Positions 7,909-16,262 of a stretch of 64,000 nucleotides of DNA are shown here, one piece after another. Position 1 is the first letter of the stretch, and each line of letters opens with the position of its first letter. A program made the position numbers and the translations under genes. Source of the DNA: an uncultured Granulosicoccaceae bacterium (lineage in GTDB: Bacteria > Pseudomonadota > Gammaproteobacteria > Granulosicoccales > Granulosicoccaceae); NCBI GenBank assembly GCA_937922945.1, contig CAKZUP010000066.1, forward strand, positions 1-64,000, given 5' to 3'. The notes beneath the pieces are model-generated. The model had not been told where the DNA came from. It saw only the letters and a program-made list of their open reading frames with translations, and searched no databases.

Positions 7909-8583
7909 TTACACATCCGCCCACATGCGAAGCAGGTTCGCATACACTTGCTCAACCTTCGTTGTGACTTTGGCATTGGGCGTCGATAAAAGAAGGGCGC
8001 GGCGCGCTTCATCCAGCTCATGCAGAAGCTCCCTTTGATGTGCATCGCGAATCATGCTTTGCGCCCACAGCGCACAAACAATGCGCTCACCTTCTGTAAC
8101 CGGTGTGACTTCGTGCAGGCTTGAGGCTGGATACACTACTGCTGCGCCCGCTGCAAGCTTTACCGCCATTGGGCCAAACGTTGAGTGAATAGTCAGTTCT
8201 CCACCTTCGTAAGACTCGGGTGAACTTAAAAAAACCGTAATGGCCAAATCACTTCTATAACGCGCTCCCTGATTGCCCATAATCGGGTTATCAATGTGTT
8301 CACCGTAGTACATGCCCGGCGAACAACGTGAGATGAAAGCTGCTGAAACTTTGGATGGCATCGCCATACTTTGAAAGCTTGGGTGGGCATACAGTTTCGG
8401 TATTACCAGTTGATTAATCGCGGCCCAGCTCTGACACGATTGGCTCATCTCTTGGTTTTGTTTTAAGTCTTGCGCTTGAGCGCCAGCACTCAGTTTTCCC
8501 GTTTGCCATTCAGCACGTGCCAATTGCGAATGAACATCAGCCAGATCGGTTTGACTTAACAGGTTAGGGATCTCACTGAGCAT
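7909..8583 (-). CDS. PKHD-type 2-oxoglutarate/Fe(II) oxygenase (PiuC/YbiX family)
   Basis: 224 residues, the usual length. The iron triad is visible: HID in YYGEHIDNP, and the distal His in SLHEVTPV; the following Arg in GERIV binds 2-oxoglutarate. YEGGELTIHS and VVYPASSLHEV are hallmarks of the PiuC/YbiX group. These enzymes are often encoded next to TonB-dependent siderophore receptors; none is present here, so a link to iron uptake is not supported by context. It lies 39 bases downstream of a second, unrelated oxygenase on the same strand and converges on the S24-like gene. Confidence 0.9.
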   Translation of the reverse strand: MLSEIPNLLSQTDLADVHSQLARAEWQTGKLSAGAQAQDLKQNQEMSQSCQSWAAINQLVIPKLYAHPSFQSMAMPSKVSAAFISRCSPGMYYGEHIDNPIMGNQGARYRSDLAITVFLSSPESYEGGELTIHSTFGPMAVKLAAGAAVVYPASSLHEVTPVTEGERIVCALWAQSMIRDAHQRELLHELDEARRALLLSTPNAKVTTKVEQVYANLLRMWADV

Positions 8584-8622
8584 GCTTGTTATTCCAATTA
8601 AGAATGTATTTGCGAGTAAGTA

Positions 8623-9222
8623 TCAGGCAAACAATATCCAGGTTGTAGCGATGTATTTGACGCCGGCTTCTAAAGTGACACCCCGATGTTCGTGGGTCCA
8701 GAATGGTGGAAACAACAATAGTTTTCCCACTTCAGGCTGAATTTTTATCGATTGATGTTTGAATTCGGTTTCGCCACCTGGGCCTTTTACATCATTCAGA
8801 TACCAGATAGCCACTAGCTGTCTGTCTGCGAACGAGTGACTGCCACCATCGACATGCCAGTGAAAGTACTCACCGGGTAAGGTACGTTGAATGGCGTAAC
8901 CGAAATCCTTAAACCGGCCATGAAAAAAAGCATGTTGCGAGCGCATAACGCTCAGCGCACCTGCGAGTGATGAAAACAGCGTGCGATCAACGTCCTGCCA
9001 ATGCGGCTTGCCACTAATCACTAAATCTGTTGAACGTTTTACCTCAACGTTTTCAACTTCAGTTTGGCCCACACGACCCTGATAGTGTTCATCGCTTGCT
9101 TTTTCGAATCGATCAATAACATCAGCGCAAAAGCCCGCGTCGAGAACACCGTTAGCGGTGTAAATATGTGAGCCAGGTGGCGCTTCAAGAAGCGTGTGAG
9201 TTGTCTTGTTGTTATTCGCCAT
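8623..9222 (-). CDS. Prolyl-4-hydroxylase-like 2-oxoglutarate/Fe(II) oxygenase
   Basis: 199 residues. The metal triad is HVD in FHWHVDGG with the distal His in WTHEHRGV; the Lys in GVKYI occupies the 2-oxoglutarate-binding position typical of P4H-like enzymes. The strand YLNDVKGPGGETEF is also characteristic. The target (protein or small molecule) is unknown. I start at the ATG at 9222; a TTG one codon upstream is less likely. It is upstream of and co-oriented with the PiuC-like gene (39-base gap), so both are probably one transcript, although their sequences look unrelated beyond the shared fold. Confidence 0.85.
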   Translation of the reverse strand: MANNNKTTHTLLEAPPGSHIYTANGVLDAGFCADVIDRFEKASDEHYQGRVGQTEVENVEVKRSTDLVISGKPHWQDVDRTLFSSLAGALSVMRSQHAFFHGRFKDFGYAIQRTLPGEYFHWHVDGGSHSFADRQLVAIWYLNDVKGPGGETEFKHQSIKIQPEVGKLLLFPPFWTHEHRGVTLEAGVKYIATTWILFA

Positions 9223-9397
9223 CAAAGTAATAAACGGTTGGTTCTACGGTTATTGTCGCTGTTCAATGTAACGCGAAAGGGTAGAATAGCATGCACACAA
9301 GCGCAATTTCATCGTAAGAAGTGCTGGCCCTGCGGCATCGGCAGAGCCTGTATTTTTGAAAATGCACGCGTTGTGAAAAAATGCTTGGAGAGAAAAG

Positions 9398-9988
9398 ATG
9401 GTTGTACGTCGCATAAAGGATCGCTGGCATAATTCGACACCCGAAGATTCAGCTCGAGAAGTGCTTGGCGAGAAAACCTTACTCGATCAAGCCAGCGCTT
9501 TGGCATTTATACAATGGCGCACTGCCCTGAATAGCGCAATCGATTTGCACGCCGAGGATTTTCGTTACGATAATGATCAACAACGCGTGGGTGTGATTAC
9601 AGAATACCTTGCATTTCAGATACAGCTCGTAGATCGATTAAGCGCAGAATTTTTGGATACGACAGAGCGCGAAGTGCTTGTTTCAGAAATCTGCGCCAAA
9701 GCTGCTGACCAGATTCAGGATAACCTTACTGATATTGCTGGGCCCGGAAATTACCGCCCGCCGTTTATCAGCCTGTTAAACCAACGATTCAGCGAGTATG
9801 CGACTTTCAAATTCAAGGATGATCGCCCGGGCTATGAAGCCATGCGCTTTATCGGACATTGTGTTTTAGAATTACTCGGAGACGATCAAACCAACCGTTG
9901 GGTCATCGACCAAGTTATGGAAATAGACGCACCGGCCATGGTGGACCAGAATGTAAAATCGCTGAACAGGTTGTTTGAGCGAAGTTAA
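9398..9988 (+). CDS. Conserved-looking cytoplasmic protein of unknown function
   Basis: 196 residues, largely helical, with no signal peptide, membrane segment or motif I recognise. Features are an all-alpha look with acidic residues, the phrase DIAGPGNYRPPFISLLNQRFSEYATF near residue 115, and a C-terminal helical region ending RLFERS. It starts at an ATG preceded by GAGAG. A coding bias like that of its neighbours and clean boundaries support it as a real gene. It stands alone between the divergent oxygenase pair and the small gene at 10098. Confidence 0.6.
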   Translation: MVVRRIKDRWHNSTPEDSAREVLGEKTLLDQASALAFIQWRTALNSAIDLHAEDFRYDNDQQRVGVITEYLAFQIQLVDRLSAEFLDTTEREVLVSEICAKAADQIQDNLTDIAGPGNYRPPFISLLNQRFSEYATFKFKDDRPGYEAMRFIGHCVLELLGDDQTNRWVIDQVMEIDAPAMVDQNVKSLNRLFERS

Positions 9989-10097
9989 TCCGCGCCGACC
10001 GAGTCAACCACAGTTCACAGCTACATCATTTAGTAGGAGGCTGCCTTATTACCAAAGGCATATTTTAGCAATCAGCAAATTCCACTAAAATAATCGC

Positions 10098-10301
10098 ATG
10101 GATAAATCAGTCTACCATTCAACTCTCAAAGCCATGCATGAGGCAGGTGTCAGTAAAGCGTATTATCACGGATGGGCAACGGGTGCACTGGATAACCCCG
10201 AGCTGGAAGAGCAGCGGGTTACAGAAGACTATTCAGCAGGTTATGAGCACGGCCAGAATGGTGTGCTTGATGGCTATAAGGATTGGATAAAACAAACCTG
10301 A
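10098..10301 (+). CDS. Small protein with two AYxxGxxxG-type repeats (RMF/CrpP-like look)
   Basis: 67 residues. Two similar segments are visible: KAYYHGWATGALDNP and AGYEHGQNGVLDGY, each an aromatic followed by GxxxG or GxxG and a turn. Ribosome modulation factor and CrpP-like small proteins have comparable GY/AWxxG repeats with a following NPY or CPY, so a distant relation is possible, but this is a resemblance by eye only. A strong GGAGG lies about 60 bases upstream, too far to serve this ATG. It converges with the beta-lactamase-fold gene. Confidence 0.5.
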   Translation: MDKSVYHSTLKAMHEAGVSKAYYHGWATGALDNPELEEQRVTEDYSAGYEHGQNGVLDGYKDWIKQT

Positions 10302-10338
10302 CAATTCTGACTCTCTACTAAGTGCCAGTCTGAACCTA

Positions 10339-11250
10339 TCAGGCTGAGCCTGTCAGTTTATTAAGAGGCACTTTGAGTACCGCGTTGCCTTGGTCGTCTG
10401 TTGGAATAACACCAGCGCGCATGTTCACTTGTAATGACGGAATAATGAGCTTTGGGGCTGATAGTGTCGCATCTCGAGTCTCGCGCAAGGCAACGTATTC
10501 ATCTTCGTTCTTACACTGCTGAAGGTGAACATTAGATGTGCGCTCTTCACCAATGGTTGTTTCCCACGCAATGTCTCGACCGTTAGGCCCATAGTCGTGA
10601 CAGACAAACACCCGCACCTCATCAGGTAGTGTCAGAACGCGTTGCATAGAACGATACAGCTCGCGAGCATCACCGCCGGGGAAGTCTGCTCTGCCAGTAC
10701 CGCCGTCGGGCATAAAAAACGTATCGCCGACAAATGCGGCATCGCCTATTAGGTGGGTGGTGCAAGCTGGCGTGTGGCCGGGGGTGTGGACGACCGTTGC
10801 GACCAGAGCGCCTATGTTGTAAGTATCTCCGTCGGCAAACAATTGGTCGAATTGGGAGCCGTCGCGTTGAAACTCTGTGCCCTCATTAAATATTTTTCCA
10901 AAGGTTTCCTGTACGCGGGTTATTTGATCGCTTATCCCGAGATTGCCACCGAGCTTTTCCTGTAAATAGGGTGCCGCTGAGAGGTGGTCGGCATGCACAT
11001 GCGTTTCAACTATCCATTGGACATCTAACTGCATGGCATTCACTTTGTCGATAATCTCATCTGCGCTTTCGTAATCAATGTTCCCCGCTGCGTAGTCAAT
11101 GTCGAGCACACTATCTACAATTGCGCAGGCATTGCTTTCCGGGTCTTTTACAATGTAGGAAACCGTATTGGTCGCCGCATCAAAAAATGGGTAAACCACA
11201 GGGGCAGGACTGAGTTTCAAATCGGGTAGGGCTTTGATATTCATTCGCAT
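10339..11250 (-). CDS. ETHE1/Blh-like persulfide dioxygenase, metallo-beta-lactamase fold
   Basis: About 303 residues from the Met at 11250. The metal motif is ETHVHADH (HxHxDH), followed by VVHTPGHTPACTTHLIGD, GDTFF and CHDY, in the ETHE1/glyoxalase-II layout. The N-terminal YPFFDAATNTVSYIVKD and the phrase DGGTGRADFPGGDA are typical of bacterial persulfide dioxygenase-like proteins, which oxidise glutathione persulfide to sulfite with one iron. With tusA and the thiosulfate permease a few kilobases away, a role in sulfane-sulfur handling is likely. An upstream start at 11361 would overlap the divergent oxidoreductase gene and adds a non-conserved stretch, so I reject it. Confidence 0.88.
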   Translation of the reverse strand: MRMNIKALPDLKLSPAPVVYPFFDAATNTVSYIVKDPESNACAIVDSVLDIDYAAGNIDYESADEIIDKVNAMQLDVQWIVETHVHADHLSAAPYLQEKLGGNLGISDQITRVQETFGKIFNEGTEFQRDGSQFDQLFADGDTYNIGALVATVVHTPGHTPACTTHLIGDAAFVGDTFFMPDGGTGRADFPGGDARELYRSMQRVLTLPDEVRVFVCHDYGPNGRDIAWETTIGEERTSNVHLQQCKNEDEYVALRETRDATLSAPKLIIPSLQVNMRAGVIPTDDQGNAVLKVPLNKLTGSA

Positions 11251-11321
11251 TTCGAGTAGTGATACTGGTATGGTTAGATTATAAGCTGCCGCACAGCAAA
11301 TACTAGCGAAGAGATAGCCAA

Positions 11322-14300
11322 ATGGGACACTCTCATAGCCTGGACGATAAATACACCGCACAAAGCGGTGCTGCTTTTATGAGCGGCACGCAGGCGCTGG
11401 TTCGCTTGCCTATGGTACAAATGCGCCGCGACAAGGCAGCGGGTCTGGATACTGCCTCGTTTATTACCGGGTATCGTGGTTCGCCCATGGGCACTTACGA
11501 TCAACAGCTACTAAAAGCTCAGAAGCATCTCGACCCGCATCGCATTCGATTCCAGCCAGGCGTTAATGAAGACTTGGCCGCCACTGCCATTTGGGGAACG
11601 CAACAAGTGCCATTGCACAAAGATGCAACGGTGCAAGGGGTGTTGGGTATCTGGTATGGCAAGGGCCCCGGTGTCGATCGTAGCGGCGATGTGTTTCGAC
11701 ACGGCAATGCCGCCGGGTCCTCTTTGTTGGGTGGCGTGTTGTGTATCGCTGGCGATGACCATTCCGCAAAATCCTCCACAGTTCAACATCAGTCAGATCA
11801 TGCGTTTATGTCAGCGCGAATGCCCATGCTGTACCCATCATCGGTTCATGAATTTGTTGAAGTCGGCTTGTTAGGGGTGGCATTGTCGCGCTATTCCGGT
11901 TGCTGGGTGGGTATGAAAGTTATCTCCGACACGGTTGAAACCAGTGCCGTTGTGTCTCTCGATAACGAGATGTTTCCTATCCACATACCGACCGACTTCG
12001 ATCTTCCCGAAGATGGACTTAATCTTCGTTGGCCAGATGCATTTGCAGTTCAGGATGTGCGCTTACATGACGTGAAAGAGAAAGCGGTGCACGCATTTGC
12101 GCGTGCCAATGGCATCGATCAATGGATTATAAAATCGGCACACAAACGTTTTGGTGTTATCGGTTCTGGCAAAGCATTTGAAGATGCGCGCCAGGCCTTA
12201 GCGATGTTGGGGCTGGATAAAGCGGCGTGTGAAGCCATCGGTTTGCACTTGTATAAAGTCCGTATGCCTTACCCGCTTGAGCCTCAAGGCGTATCAGCGT
12301 TTGTTGAAGGACTCGAAGAAGTGCTGGTGCTGGAGGAGCGCCGTGAAATTATCGAGGCGCAACTCAAAACCATTTTATATCACCAGCAGTCAGGCGTGCG
12401 TATTGTGGGTAAGCTGGATGAGCATGGCAACAGCTACTTGCCAACAGCAGCCACATTATCGGTAGCGATCTGCATGCGTGCTATCGCCGAGCGTGTGTTA
12501 CGTCTGAACATCGATGAGTCATTAAAATCTCAAATACAAGAACGCGTCGGCGTGTTGAACAATACGCTGCAAAAGCAACTTGTGCATAGCACACCGGTTG
12601 AGCGTCGGCCCTGGTTTTGTTCCGGGTGTCCGCATAACACCTCAACGCGCGTGCCTGAAGGCTCTAAAGCACTGGCTGGCATCGGCTGTCATTTTATGGT
12701 GTTGTGGATGGACAGAGACACAGAAACCTTTACTCATATGGGTGCAGAAGGTGTGCCCTGGACTGCTATCTCGCACTATGTAGAAGATAAACACCGGTTC
12801 GTTAACATTGGTGATGGAACCTATTTCCATTCAGGATTACTGGCCATACGTGCATCCGTTGCCTCGGGTGCAAACTTAACCTACAAGGTGTTGTACAACG
12901 ATGCGGTCGCCATGACAGGTGGACAGTCGATCGATGGTGGCCTTACGCCGCAACAAATTACCCATCAATTAAAAGCAGAAGGGGTATGGCCGGTTTATCT
13001 TGTCAGTGATGAACCCGAGCAATACACAAAGAATGAGTTGGCTGAAGGTGTAGAGGTGCTGCATCGCGATTACCTCGATGAGGTTATGCGCAAACTCAGA
13101 GAGCTGAACGGTTGCAACGCCATTGTGTATGTTCAAACCTGTGCAGCGGAGAAACGCAGGCGTCGTAAACGTGGGTTATTGGAAGACCCGGACAAACGAT
13201 TGTTTATCAACGCCGATGTTTGCGAAGGTTGTGGCGATTGTTCAACGCAATCGAACTGTGTGTCAATAGAGCCGCTGGAAACCGAGTTTGGTCGAAAGCG
13301 TCGCATCAATCAATCGAGCTGTAACAAAGACTATTCATGTATCAATGGTTTTTGTCCATCATTTGTCACTCTCACCGGCGCTTCGCTCAAACGCAATCAG
13401 GCGCAGCAGCTAGATCAATCCTCCACACTACCCGAGCCCGTGTTACCCAACTTATCCGCGGAAGCTGAGCAGAGTTGGAATATTCTTATCACTGGCGTGG
13501 GCGGCACTGGGGTACTGACAATCGGTTCAATATTGGGTATGGCCGCACATATCGATGGCAATGCTGCCATGATTCTGGATATGGCTGGCCTTGCGCAAAA
13601 GGGCGGCGCAGTACTGAGCCACATCCGTATCGCAGCATCACCAGATCAGGTCACCAGTGCGCATATCGTGCCAGCAGGGTGCGACTTATTATTTGCAGCC
13701 GATGCCGTAGTAGCGTCTTCAAAAGATACATCTGCACTATTGGATAGTCATAGAACAAACGCGCTCGTGAACACATCCAGTGCACCAATTGCCGATTTCG
13801 TATTGCACCGCGATATCGACTTTGGTCAGGACAATGTCGCCAGCGCCATTAAAAAGCAGGTGAAAAACGCCGATCACTTCAATGCGTATTCGCGTATAGC
13901 TGAAAAACTAACCGGGGACACCATTAGCGCCAACATGCTGATGCTGGGTTATGCGTGGCAGCAAGGGCTATTGCCGGTTAGCCTTGATGCATTGCAACAG
14001 GCAATCAAGCTGAACGGCGTAGCCGTTGACGCAAACATAACTGCGTTAATGTGGGGGCGGCAATTGGCAGCTGAACCTGAGCAGGTGAATAAATTGCTAT
14101 TGGATAGCGCGTCTGTTTCAGTGCACGAAAAGCAACAGCATCAAAAGCAGTCGGTTGATGATCTGATCCAGCATCGTGCGGCGCATTTGAAAGCCTATCA
14201 AAGTCAGTCATTGGCCAACAAATACCGGGCAACCATCGATTCGTTTAAAACTGCTTTACATGATAGAGGTATTGCATCGGCGCAAGTAGACATGCTCGTT

Positions 14301-14819
14301 CAGGCACTGGCACATAATTATTCGCGTGTATTGAGTTATAAAGATGAATACGAAGTATCCCGTCTGTTCAGCTTGCCATCGTTTCAACAACAACTCAGCG
14401 ATCAGTTCGACGGCAACTACACGTTGGAATTTAACTTAAGCCCACCCTTGCCAGGCGGCCCTGCACCAAACGGGCGTCCGAAAAAACGGCGCATGGGGCC
14501 GTGGGTGATGACCTTGTTTAAATGGTTGCAACACGGTAAAAAGCTTCGCGGTACGCCGCTCGACCCATTTGGTTACTCCACTGAGAGGCGCGCAGAACGG
14601 GAGTGGATAAAACGCTTTGAAAGCGATATTGCCAGGCTAGAGCAAAGTATTCAGGAACAACATGTTGAAATTGCACATCAGCTGCTGTCGATTCCCGATT
14701 CGATACGCGGGTTTGGGCCAATAAAGCGCGAGGCGATGGAGAAAGCAGAACGTCAACGTGAGCAGCTATGGCGAGACTTTGACGCACCTAAACCAATTGA
14801 TTTAACCGTCGCGGCTTAA
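11322..14819 (+). CDS. Fused indolepyruvate ferredoxin oxidoreductase (2-oxoacid:acceptor oxidoreductase)
   Basis: 1165 residues, the long single-chain form. It starts with SLDDKYTAQSGAAFMSGTQA and RGSPMGTYDQQ of the pyruvate/flavodoxin-type domain, then a thiamine-diphosphate domain (PWFCSGCPHNTSTR; MGAEGVPWT; GDGTYFHSG; GGQSIDG). An Fe-S segment follows at about 632-670 (CEGCGDC and CNKDYSCINGFCPSF), then a gamma domain with GVGGTGVLTIGS at about 725, and a C-terminal extension of the DUF6537 kind. The reaction is oxidative decarboxylation of aryl or branched-chain 2-oxoacids to acyl-CoA. It lies immediately before liuA on the same strand, which suggests it feeds acyl-CoA esters into, or shares regulation with, leucine breakdown. 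Confidence 0.9.
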   Translation: MGHSHSLDDKYTAQSGAAFMSGTQALVRLPMVQMRRDKAAGLDTASFITGYRGSPMGTYDQQLLKAQKHLDPHRIRFQPGVNEDLAATAIWGTQQVPLHKDATVQGVLGIWYGKGPGVDRSGDVFRHGNAAGSSLLGGVLCIAGDDHSAKSSTVQHQSDHAFMSARMPMLYPSSVHEFVEVGLLGVALSRYSGCWVGMKVISDTVETSAVVSLDNEMFPIHIPTDFDLPEDGLNLRWPDAFAVQDVRLHDVKEKAVHAFARANGIDQWIIKSAHKRFGVIGSGKAFEDARQALAMLGLDKAACEAIGLHLYKVRMPYPLEPQGVSAFVEGLEEVLVLEERREIIEAQLKTILYHQQSGVRIVGKLDEHGNSYLPTAATLSVAICMRAIAERVLRLNIDESLKSQIQERVGVLNNTLQKQLVHSTPVERRPWFCSGCPHNTSTRVPEGSKALAGIGCHFMVLWMDRDTETFTHMGAEGVPWTAISHYVEDKHRFVNIGDGTYFHSGLLAIRASVASGANLTYKVLYNDAVAMTGGQSIDGGLTPQQITHQLKAEGVWPVYLVSDEPEQYTKNELAEGVEVLHRDYLDEVMRKLRELNGCNAIVYVQTCAAEKRRRRKRGLLEDPDKRLFINADVCEGCGDCSTQSNCVSIEPLETEFGRKRRINQSSCNKDYSCINGFCPSFVTLTGASLKRNQAQQLDQSSTLPEPVLPNLSAEAEQSWNILITGVGGTGVLTIGSILGMAAHIDGNAAMILDMAGLAQKGGAVLSHIRIAASPDQVTSAHIVPAGCDLLFAADAVVASSKDTSALLDSHRTNALVNTSSAPIADFVLHRDIDFGQDNVASAIKKQVKNADHFNAYSRIAEKLTGDTISANMLMLGYAWQQGLLPVSLDALQQAIKLNGVAVDANITALMWGRQLAAEPEQVNKLLLDSASVSVHEKQQHQKQSVDDLIQHRAAHLKAYQSQSLANKYRATIDSFKTALHDRGIASAQVDMLVQALAHNYSRVLSYKDEYEVSRLFSLPSFQQQLSDQFDGNYTLEFNLSPPLPGGPAPNGRPKKRRMGPWVMTLFKWLQHGKKLRGTPLDPFGYSTERRAEREWIKRFESDIARLEQSIQEQHVEIAHQLLSIPDSIRGFGPIKREAMEKAERQREQLWRDFDAPKPIDLTVAA

Positions 14820-14837
14820 GTCGGCATCACATTTGTA

Positions 14838-14866
14838 TTGACGTTTACGTTAACGTCAACTTATCC
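14838..14866 (+). promoter_or_regulatory. liu promoter with a palindrome between -35 and -10
   Basis: The arms TTGACGTT (14838-14845) and AACGTCAA (14852-14859) are perfect reverse complements around a six-base centre TACGTT. TTGACG fits a -35 box, and TTATCC (14861-14866), 17 bases on, fits a -10. An operator in this place is typical of MerR-type activators or a simple repressor; LiuR (MerR family) or LiuQ (TetR family) control liu genes in proteobacteria. Neither regulator is encoded in this window. A small hairpin, CCAGCAT/ATGCTGG, lies in the leader just after. Confidence 0.65.
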
Positions 14867-14961
14867 TAAGGCACAAATCCAGCATCAATATGCTGGGTGG
14901 TATCCACTTGAAACCGGTTTGTTGAACTAACCCCGTTTGGGCTGAGAAGAGGCTGTGCACT

Positions 14962-16125
14962 ATGTTTGATACTGGAATGAACTTCGGTCTTGGCGATGAG
15001 ATTGACGCGCTTCGAGAGACGGTATCCCGTTTTGCACGTGACGAAATTGCGCCGATTGCCGCTGAAATAGATAGCTCCAATGAGTTTCCGTCAGCGCTGT
15101 GGGAGAAGATGGGTGAAGTAGGCTTGCTTGGTATTACCGTGCCCGAGCAATACGGTGGTGCCGGTATGGGATACCTTGCGCATTGCGTGGCGGTAGAAGA
15201 GATCAGTCGTGCGTCCGCGTCGGTTGGGTTGTCCTATGGAGCGCACTCTAACTTGTGCGTAAATCAAATCAATCGAAATGGCACAGAAGAACAGAAAGCC
15301 AAGTACCTGCCGAAGCTGATCAGCGGCGAGCACGTAGGCTCACTTGCCATGTCAGAACCCGGCTCGGGTTCTGACGTTGTGTCAATGAAGCTGCGCGCAG
15401 ACAAAGTCGGAAATCATTATGTGTTAAATGGCAACAAAATGTGGATAACCAATGGACCAGATGCAAATACGTTGGTGGTCTATGCAAAAACCGATATGGC
15501 AGCAGATGCTCGTGGCATAACAGCGTTTTTGATTGAGCGCGATATGCCGGGTTTTTCGCGCGCTCAAAAACTCGATAAGTTAGGTATGCGCGGCTCCAAT
15601 ACGTGCGAGCTGATATTTGAAGATTGCAAAGTGCCGCCGAGCCACATACTGGGTGCAGAAGGAAAAGGTGTGAATGTATTAATGTCTGGTCTTGACTACG
15701 AACGGGTTGTTCTATCAGGTGGTCCGGTCGGTATCATGGCTGCCTGTCTTGATGTGGTTATGCCCTATGTCCACGAACGAAAACAATTTGGGCAGCCCAT
15801 TGGTGAGTTTCAGCTGATGCAAGGCAAGCTTGCTGATATGTACAGCACCTGTAGTGCCGTACGTGCTTATGTGTATGCAGTGGCAGCAGCCTGCGATCGT
15901 GGTGAGACAACCCGTAAAGATGCTGCGGGTTGTATTTTGTATTCAGCGGAAAAAGCCACATGGTGCGCACTGGAAGCCATTCAGGCGCTCGGTGGCAATG
16001 GTTACACGAACGATTATCCAACCGGTCGACTATTGCGCGATGCCAAGCTATATGAGATTGGTGCTGGCACCAGTGAAGTGCGACGCATGTTGATTGGTCG
16101 CGAGTTGTTTAAAGAAACAGCTTAG
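14962..16125 (+). CDS. liuA: Isovaleryl-CoA dehydrogenase
   Basis: 387 residues, the family length. It is an FAD acyl-CoA dehydrogenase: [13 protein letters not shown], the signature [21 protein letters not shown], then the catalytic Glu E247 in [11 protein letters not shown], a position characteristic of isovaleryl-CoA dehydrogenase rather than of short- and medium-chain enzymes, and [11 protein letters not shown] near the C-terminus. It converts isovaleryl-CoA to 3-methylcrotonyl-CoA in leucine degradation. The next genes encode the two subunits of methylcrotonyl-CoA carboxylase, the following step. A GAGG ribosome-binding site lies upstream of the ATG. Confidence 0.95.
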   Translation: MFDTGMNFGLGDEIDALRETVSRFARDEIAPIAAEIDSSNEFPSALWEKMGEVGLLGITVPEQYGGAGMGYLAHCVAVEEISRASASVGLSYGAHSNLCVNQINRNGTEEQKAKYLPKLISGEHVGSLAMSEPGSGSDVVSMKLRADKVGNHYVLNGNKMWITNGPDANTLVVYAKTDMAADARGITAFLIERDMPGFSRAQKLDKLGMRGSNTCELIFEDCKVPPSHILGAEGKGVNVLMSGLDYERVVLSGGPVGIMAACLDVVMPYVHERKQFGQPIGEFQLMQGKLADMYSTCSAVRAYVYAVAAACDRGETTRKDAAGCILYSAEKATWCALEAIQALGGNGYTNDYPTGRLLRDAKLYEIGAGTSEVRRMLIGRELFKETA

Positions 16126-16141
16126 CGATTAGGCTCAACTA

Positions 16142-16187
16142 TTAGAAAAGTGATTAGAAGAGTGATCAGAACAGTGATTAGAAGAGT
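16142..16187 (+). repeat. 12-bp tandem repeat, about four copies
   Basis: After the liuA stop, units of the form TTAGAAGAGTGA recur about four times (TTAGAAAAGTGA, TTAGAAGAGTGA, TCAGAACAGTGA, then TTAGAAGAGTC). The copies differ at one or two bases. They lie in the liuA-liuB spacer and code for nothing I can see. Confidence 0.8.
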
Positions 16188-16262
16188 CTTCAGCAGCCGT
16201 ATTTTCGCCTTCACAGTAGGCACGCCGAACAGCAAGCGCGCTTATTGGGTCACATAAGTACC

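Noticed and set aside
11251-11361. N-terminal extension of the persulfide dioxygenase
   Set aside because: It would overlap the divergent oxidoreductase gene and is hydrophobic but unlike family members, which start near MNIKALPDL.
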